Positions 58,548-64,000 of a stretch of 64,000 nt of DNA are shown piece by piece (position 1 is the stretch's first letter; each line of letters begins with the position of its first letter). The notes under the pieces were generated by a model. It did no database searches, was not told the origin of the DNA, and saw only the letters and a program-made list of their open reading frames with translations. Where the stretch lies: contig JAQPZY010001695.1 of NCBI GenBank assembly GCA_029931535.1, positions 1,115,001 through 1,179,000 on the forward strand, given 5' to 3'. The translations under genes were made by a program, and so were the position numbers. The stretch is from Margaritifera margaritifera. Lineage: Eukaryota > Mollusca > Bivalvia > Unionida > Margaritiferidae.

Positions 58548-59600
58548 CGACTAGTCTGTAGCTACCAATCCTTTAGGTAGAGAAATGGCAGAGGACCAGT
58601 CATTGCAGAATATAATATGCAGATTAATTTGAGTGGTTGAACAAATTATAGCAACAGTTTTACTTACTTACATGACTATTTAACATAACTTTTTATTTAT
58701 TTAAACTTTCAAATTGAACATTTTTTTAAATAAATATTATATTTATTCATAAATTACATTTACATTATCTGCCTCCACTAGATACAAATTCAAAACAAAA
58801 GCCTATTTGTTAAGTCTAAACTAATTTATGGTACGTGCGATGTATAAGAACCTTATAACAACTCCAATCGCCAGCTAGGTGTGAATTTTACTAATTCAAC
58901 TGTTTATAACTGTGACATTTTTCATCTAACTTTCAGTGAAATTTCACAATATACTTAGGAGTCTTGTTTCAGTAAATGGAAGATGTTTCAAAAGGAAAAA
59001 GGTCGCTTGTAAAGAAAATAAATATACAAAAGAGTAGGAGATGCATCTTCCATTTTTCTGATGGCTCAGTTGAAGTGCCAATGAAGAGAATCCATACTTG
59101 AATAAACGTATCACAGCAAAATCGAAATTTTAGCTTAGGGAATTCCCAAGTTAGGGTACAATTGTCAAGTTCTCAGTAAATAACCGTCTCACTGTATTAG
59201 TCTATAGGTCTTTCTATCTATATCTGATATTATTTTGTACAAATCAAGCGATGGGGTAGCCCGTGCATCTATCAGATGCACGCACCAGACAAAACATGTG
59301 TTTGATGAACAGTCAATGGATATGGCACAACAGGCAGATGACTGTAAGAGTAAAAACACAAATCTAAGTTTTTGCATTAAATAAGCATATACTTCTTCCC
59401 ACATGTCCTTATCCTACATGGTCTTTTCAAGGTAATTGCTGGGTTTTTTTTTTTTTTTGTTTGGTGCTAGTCAGTTCGTCCAAGCCTAAGAAAGCATGGT
59501 TTATATCATTAGACGGCTATAATTGAAAAATAATTGCTTGTCAACATGGAACCTGTTGTAGCCAAATAAAACTGGATATTCTAAATCTTCATAGCGTATA
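58548..59600. other. No gene seen
   Basis: AT-rich intergenic DNA. A short minus-strand frame (59189-59404) has no recognisable domain. Confidence 0.45.
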
Positions 59601-59603
59601 TGA

Positions 59604-59714
59604 ATGTATGTATGTATGTATGTATGTATGTATGTATGTATGTATGTATGTATGTATGTATGTATGTATGTATGTATGTATGTATGTATGTATGTATGTA
59701 TGTATGTATGTATG

Positions 59715-59780
<66 letters not shown>

Positions 59781-59871
59781 TGTATGTATGTATGTATGTA
59801 TGTATGTATGTATGTATGTATGTATGTATGTATGTATGTATGTATGTATGTATGTATGTATGTATGTATGT
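59604..59871 (+). repeat. (ATGT)n microsatellite, about 67 units
   Basis: A 268-bp nearly perfect tetranucleotide array interrupted once (AAATATAT near 59744). It creates false CMYV and HTYI frames. Confidence 0.98.
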
Positions 59872-60135
59872 ACGAACTGACATAATCTCTCTCTTTCTCT
59901 GCAAATTTCTCTCAACAAACAAAGCAATAGTCTCTGGGTGTATTGGACGAAATTCCAGAAATTACTGCACAATTCCTCAGTAAACAATGAAGTCATCCGT
60001 TCAATGCAGGGCCGGGCTGTATAAGCAATGTATCAGCCCTATTAATCAGAAAGTTATCCACAAAATGCCAGAGCGAATAGATACCAAAAACACTCAGATA
60101 TACAATCTGTGTAATAAGAATAATTCAGTAGGTGT

Positions 60136-60290
60136 ATGTATTATGTATGTATGTATGTATGTATGTATGTATGTATGTATGTATGTATGTATGTATGTAT
60201 GTATGTATGTGTGAAATGAATATATGCATGTATTTCTGCATATACGTATGCATGTGTGAATGTGTGTACGCATGAGGGGGGGGGGGGGGG
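60136..60290 (+). repeat. Second (GTAT)n array and poly-G tract
   Basis: About 19 GTAT units at 60136-60211, degenerate TATGCATG words after it, and a run of about 16 G at 60275-60290. Confidence 0.95.
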
Positions 60291-60691
60291 CGATGAACAA
60301 GAATGGTTCGGCAAGTTGACAAATACGCAAAACGATCTAAATAATTTATATTTGACCAGAACCATGGTAGATTTGCACTCGTTGGTAATACTGCTGTGCA
60401 TTACAAATGTATATGTTGATTACGATGGAGTAGAAGTAAATACCAATTAGCATTTCTTAATTCTTTGGAAGCAGATATATGTAGTGTCTAAAATAGATTT
60501 AGGTCAGTATATAAATCTGTTATCACTCACTCATTACCATTCGTCCACTTTATTTTTTACAATGTCATTATATTCTGTAAACAACTTTAAAAGCTCTTCT
60601 TTGTAAGTTTGGAGTGTAAACGAAATGAATCAGTATGTATGCATGTATGGCTGGTTGGTTGAGTGAGTAAATAGGTGGATGGATGCGTGGG

Positions 60692-60742
60692 TATCTATCT
60701 ATCTATCTATCTATCTATCTGTGTGTGTGTGTCTGTGTGTGT
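60692..60742 (+). repeat. (ATCT)n then (GT)n microsatellite
   Basis: Seven ATCT units followed by short GT runs. Confidence 0.95.
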
Positions 60743-61090
60743 CCGATTTAAAGTTTGCAATATCCTAATACATTACATTTTATAACCCCTTTTTAAGTGA
60801 TATTAATTAATATTTTCAAAGTTCATACCAAATGAGAATAATTATGCATGGTCCGAAGTCTTTATTAAAGTGGAAATAAAAAGTTAAGTATTAAATATTT
60901 CAAATTTATTAGGATACATTTCAAACGTAGTTCTTTCTTTAAACTTATTTTCTCGAAGTATATTTAAGAACTATAATAGCTGGTATATGTTTATGGAACC
61001 ATAAGAAAGCTTGTTGCTAAGCGAATTTTTTCAGTTTTGATACTTGACTACTTAGGTAATTTGGATTTTCAGAATTACACGACATTACTA
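60743..61090. other. No gene seen
   Basis: AT-rich unique DNA. Confidence 0.45.
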
Positions 61091-61093
61091 TTC

Positions 61094-61445
61094 CTATCAT
61101 TATTGAAACAGACCATTACTATTGAAATTCTTATTGAAACATACCGTTACTATTAAAATTCTTATTGAAACAGACCATTACTATTGAAAATCTTATTGAA
61201 ACAGACCATTACTTTTGAACTTCTTATTGAAACAGACCATCACTATTGAAATTCTTATTGAAACAGACCATCACTATTGAAATTTTTATTGAAACAGACC
61301 ATCACTATTGAAATTCTTATTGAAATATAATATCACTATTCAAATTCTATTGAAACAGAATATCACTATTGAAACTCTTATTGAAATAGACCATCACTAT
61401 TGAAATTCTTATTGAAATAGAATATCACTATTCAAATTCTTATTC
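61094..61445 (+). repeat. 31-bp minisatellite, about 11 copies
   Basis: TTATTGAAACAGACCATCAC followed by TATTGAAATTC, with a period of 31 (61101, 61132, 61163 and on). The last four copies are more diverged. Confidence 0.95.
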
Positions 61446-61757
61446 GAACCGAACACAATTCAAAATTCTTGCCACGGCTCCCACACAAAGGTGTCAGCAT
61501 CGTGTCTCAGATTTTCATAAGATTAAGGTGGTTATAGAGTAGTTAATCCAAAATCAATGAAAAGGTTATCTTTAACAGCTTGATGAAAATACCCACAATT
61601 TCTCATCGATATTTTCGATATCTCAAGTTCATAATGCAAATAAAATGTTTAATAAATATTTAATATATCCTTAATATATCTTCGTTATTTATATAATTGT
61701 AAGGTTAAGGTTCGTGTTGCTATATTATAAAATTAGTGACTCTCACTGCCATCAACA

Positions 61758-61815
61758 TACAGAGAGAGACAGAGACAGAGACAGACAGACATACAGACAG
61801 ACAGAGACAGAGATA
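61758..61815 (+). repeat. (GACA)n-type degenerate microsatellite
   Basis: GAGACAGAGACAGACAGACA-like words over about 55 bp. Confidence 0.85.
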
Positions 61816-63700
61816 GGCGGCGGGGGTCCCAGAGTTTATTTTTTCTTTCTAAAATATATTAACTTAGATTTACAACGCTCGAAAAATTAATAGGGTTGCC
61901 ACGCCCTATTTCACATTATAGTAACCGACTGTAAGTTCGTTTTCCGGAAGTTGCGGTTTTCAAGTGCGAATTTGGTACCTAACATTCTGACTTAAAGAGT
62001 AAACAATGATCCGCATTTATATTGGAAACCTCTGGATATATTGCAGGATCTAAATATCTTGTCGAGTTTTTCCTGCATAACGAAGGTTTCCAATGTACTA
62101 TGAAAAAGCGACTGTATGGTCATTTGATTGACACTGTATTGAATTTGCAACTCACTCGATATCCATCACAGCAATAGGACAGCTTCGCTCACAATGTCCG
62201 GAAAAAAGCATATAGCGTTACTACATTGTGTACCTGCTGTGACACAAAAACATTGTGATAGTGCCAAATTTCCTTGGCTGTGGTCAGATAATACCAAATT
62301 AGTAAATATTCATACATCATAGATCTGTACATTTGCCAAGTATATTCCAGATATGTACATCTGAAAAGTACACCTTGGATCTATACATCTGAAAAAGTAC
62401 ATTACATTGTGCATTTGAAAAGCTTGAAATCATTGATAAATCTCATCTACCCAAATTTAAATACATCTCTGTATGCATTATTATTTATGGCAGCATCAGT
62501 TGTCTGGATAGAGATAAATTGTTGGGTGCATCCAGCTATAGGTTATCTTGAAATGCACTATATGTAAAATTATTCCAGAATTCATATTATCTTTTTATTC
62601 ATCTTTTTAAGCAACCTTTAAAACAGATTGTAGGTATCAAAATAAAGTACAATAAAGTAAACTGAAAAGAAAGAAAGAAAGACAAAAGTTGGAAAAAAGG
62701 TACAAAACTACTGCATAATGAATCTAATGATTTATATAGATACAAAATTTAATCATTTAAGGTAAAGAAAGGATTTGAGCAAATAGAGAAGATTGCAAAC
62801 CGTCCATCCGTACAAGTAAAAAACGAAACAAAACAAAACAAAAACAAAAACAAAAAAAAAACGCAAACGATTAAACAAACAACGACATCAGGAACTTTAT
62901 AAAAAGACAGATAGATAGATGAAACCTCGCATATAAATCAGAAAATTTATTATGATTCTTTATTAAAGTGATCATACCATAAGAAACAAATTATTTGTTA
63001 ATATACAAATGAATGATTGAATAAATGAATGAATAAATTAATCGATCATAATATTGAAAATGATTCTGATCATTCATTGGATCTATTATACTAACAACAG
63101 GTAAACACTGGCAATTTTATGATAAAATTCTAGTGTATGTTTCTTCTCTCAGAGGTTAAACATTCGAAGAATGCTATTGGAGTTTTAAAAAATTGTATGG
63201 AGTGGGTAGCACGCCATATTGTTTTGATGCAGATCCTGAATGAGATAGTTACAACTAATGCGTAGTTTCTAATTGGTTATTTCCCCCGTAAGTCTAGATT
63301 CTGCACGTAGACATAACTTATGACCTCAGCTGCTGAAGATGCCTGTACCGTATATTTCACTACATAAGTAGGCTTTGTTGAAAGTAACAATCTTGATCGA
63401 AGATCGAAATCGTAATGCAAGCAACATGACAAAAATTCATGTCATCAGTTAAGTCAACCTTTAAAGTACGCGTATCATGTGATTGTATTTCTTCCTGGTT
63501 GTCCAGCTTCTAGAGACCATTGAATTTTTGCTCCTTGGTAAAATCTGGGGAGGTTCATAATATGCGTATATACTGTAGAGAAATACACAGGCGTACATTG
63601 CTGTTGAGATTTTTGCGCCGACGCAGTGCAGCTGCCTCCTTGAGGAATAAAGAATTTTCTAACGTACTTCCTTAGTAAGTGACTAATTCACGAGGTTTTG
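61816..63700. other. No gene seen
   Basis: AT-rich DNA upstream of the right-edge promoter. (CAAAA)n lies at 62823-62860. No coding signal. Confidence 0.45.
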
Positions 63701-63706
63701 TCGATG

Positions 63707-63714
63707 TATAAATA
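63707..63714 (+). promoter_or_regulatory. TATA box of the right-edge gene
   Basis: TATAAATA lies 93 bp upstream of the ATG at 63807. Transcription would begin near 63738, giving a 5' UTR of about 70 nt. Confidence 0.6.
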
Positions 63715-63806
63715 CAGGAACAAAATGTTCATCGAACATTCACAATAAGAAAGAAGCAACTCAGACACAGCTGGTAATTGGAGAAGAGAGAACATTACAA
63801 ATAGAA

Positions 63807-63839
63807 ATGGAAACGAGACTTTGTCTTCTTGCAATTTTG
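63807..63839 (+). CDS. First coding exon of a secreted-protein gene, cut by the window edge
   Basis: The ATG opens METRLCLLAIL, a hydrophobic signal-peptide start, followed at once by a GTAAGC splice donor. Coding length is 33 nt and the intron phase is 0, both identical to exon 1 of the gene at 41789 (MNFLLSFLAVL then GTAAGT). A TATA box stands upstream in both. This suggests a paralogue in the same orientation, but the next exon is outside the window, so the product is inferred. Any gene with a short signal-peptide exon could look the same. Confidence 0.5.
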
Positions 63840-64000
63840 GTAAGCTCTTTTGTCTTTATATTTATAAATCACTTCAGAATAATTCTCGTTATGAAATTCT
63901 GCTTAGTAACAGAGAAATGTCGTTGTTGTTTACCTTAAACCAACAAATTTTGTTTTGTTTGAAAAACCTATTACTTGTGTCTAAGTAATTTTCATATCAA

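Noticed and set aside
59581..60401. Open frames rich in CMYV or HTYI on both strands
   Set aside because: Direct translation of the ATGT tetranucleotide arrays.

Overview
The window is AT-rich animal nuclear DNA. It has GT-AG introns, TATA-type promoters, secreted von Willebrand factor A (vWA) modules bounded by phase-1 introns, very dense microsatellites, and many decayed metazoan transposons. A lophotrochozoan, most likely a mollusc, fits best. The grounds are the retroelement families and a GPCR pseudogene of the FMRFamide-receptor-like type that I know from molluscs. I cannot name the species.

Layout. 12-4640: decayed Ty3/gypsy-type LTR retrotransposon on the minus strand, with integrase placed before reverse transcriptase (Gmr1-like order). 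5560-9262: first two copies of a TIR element carrying two hairpins, plus a hAT-like MITE candidate. 10540-11215: unrecognised, broken, coding-like stretch. 14071-16798: 22-bp satellite with higher-order structure. 18188-19262: LINE 3' end. 20463-22865: 36-bp minisatellite, a palindrome cluster and inverted GTCAC arrays. 23590-24285: GPCR pseudogene. 24715-24905: LINE zinc-tail remnant. 27048-28430: Penelope-like element remnant. 29733-34731: three minisatellites and a tRNA-type SINE. 35000-41590: non-coding, microsatellites.

The one clearly intact gene lies at 41599-45837 (+). It has a TATA box and five coding exons for a 414-residue secreted protein with two vWA modules. The first module has a complete MIDAS metal site and the second has lost it. 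At the right edge (63707-63839) a second TATA box and a 33-nt first coding exon copy the first-exon architecture of that gene, so a second short secreted-protein gene, possibly a tandem paralogue, probably continues beyond the window.

45840-63700 between them is repeat-rich: more copies of the two-hairpin element, hAT-type MITEs (one with an exact 8-bp target duplication), LINE fragments in opposite orientations, a Crypton/KIAA1958-type recombinase fragment, a near-perfect 118-bp foldback, and long ATGT arrays. No rRNA, tRNA gene or CRISPR array was seen.
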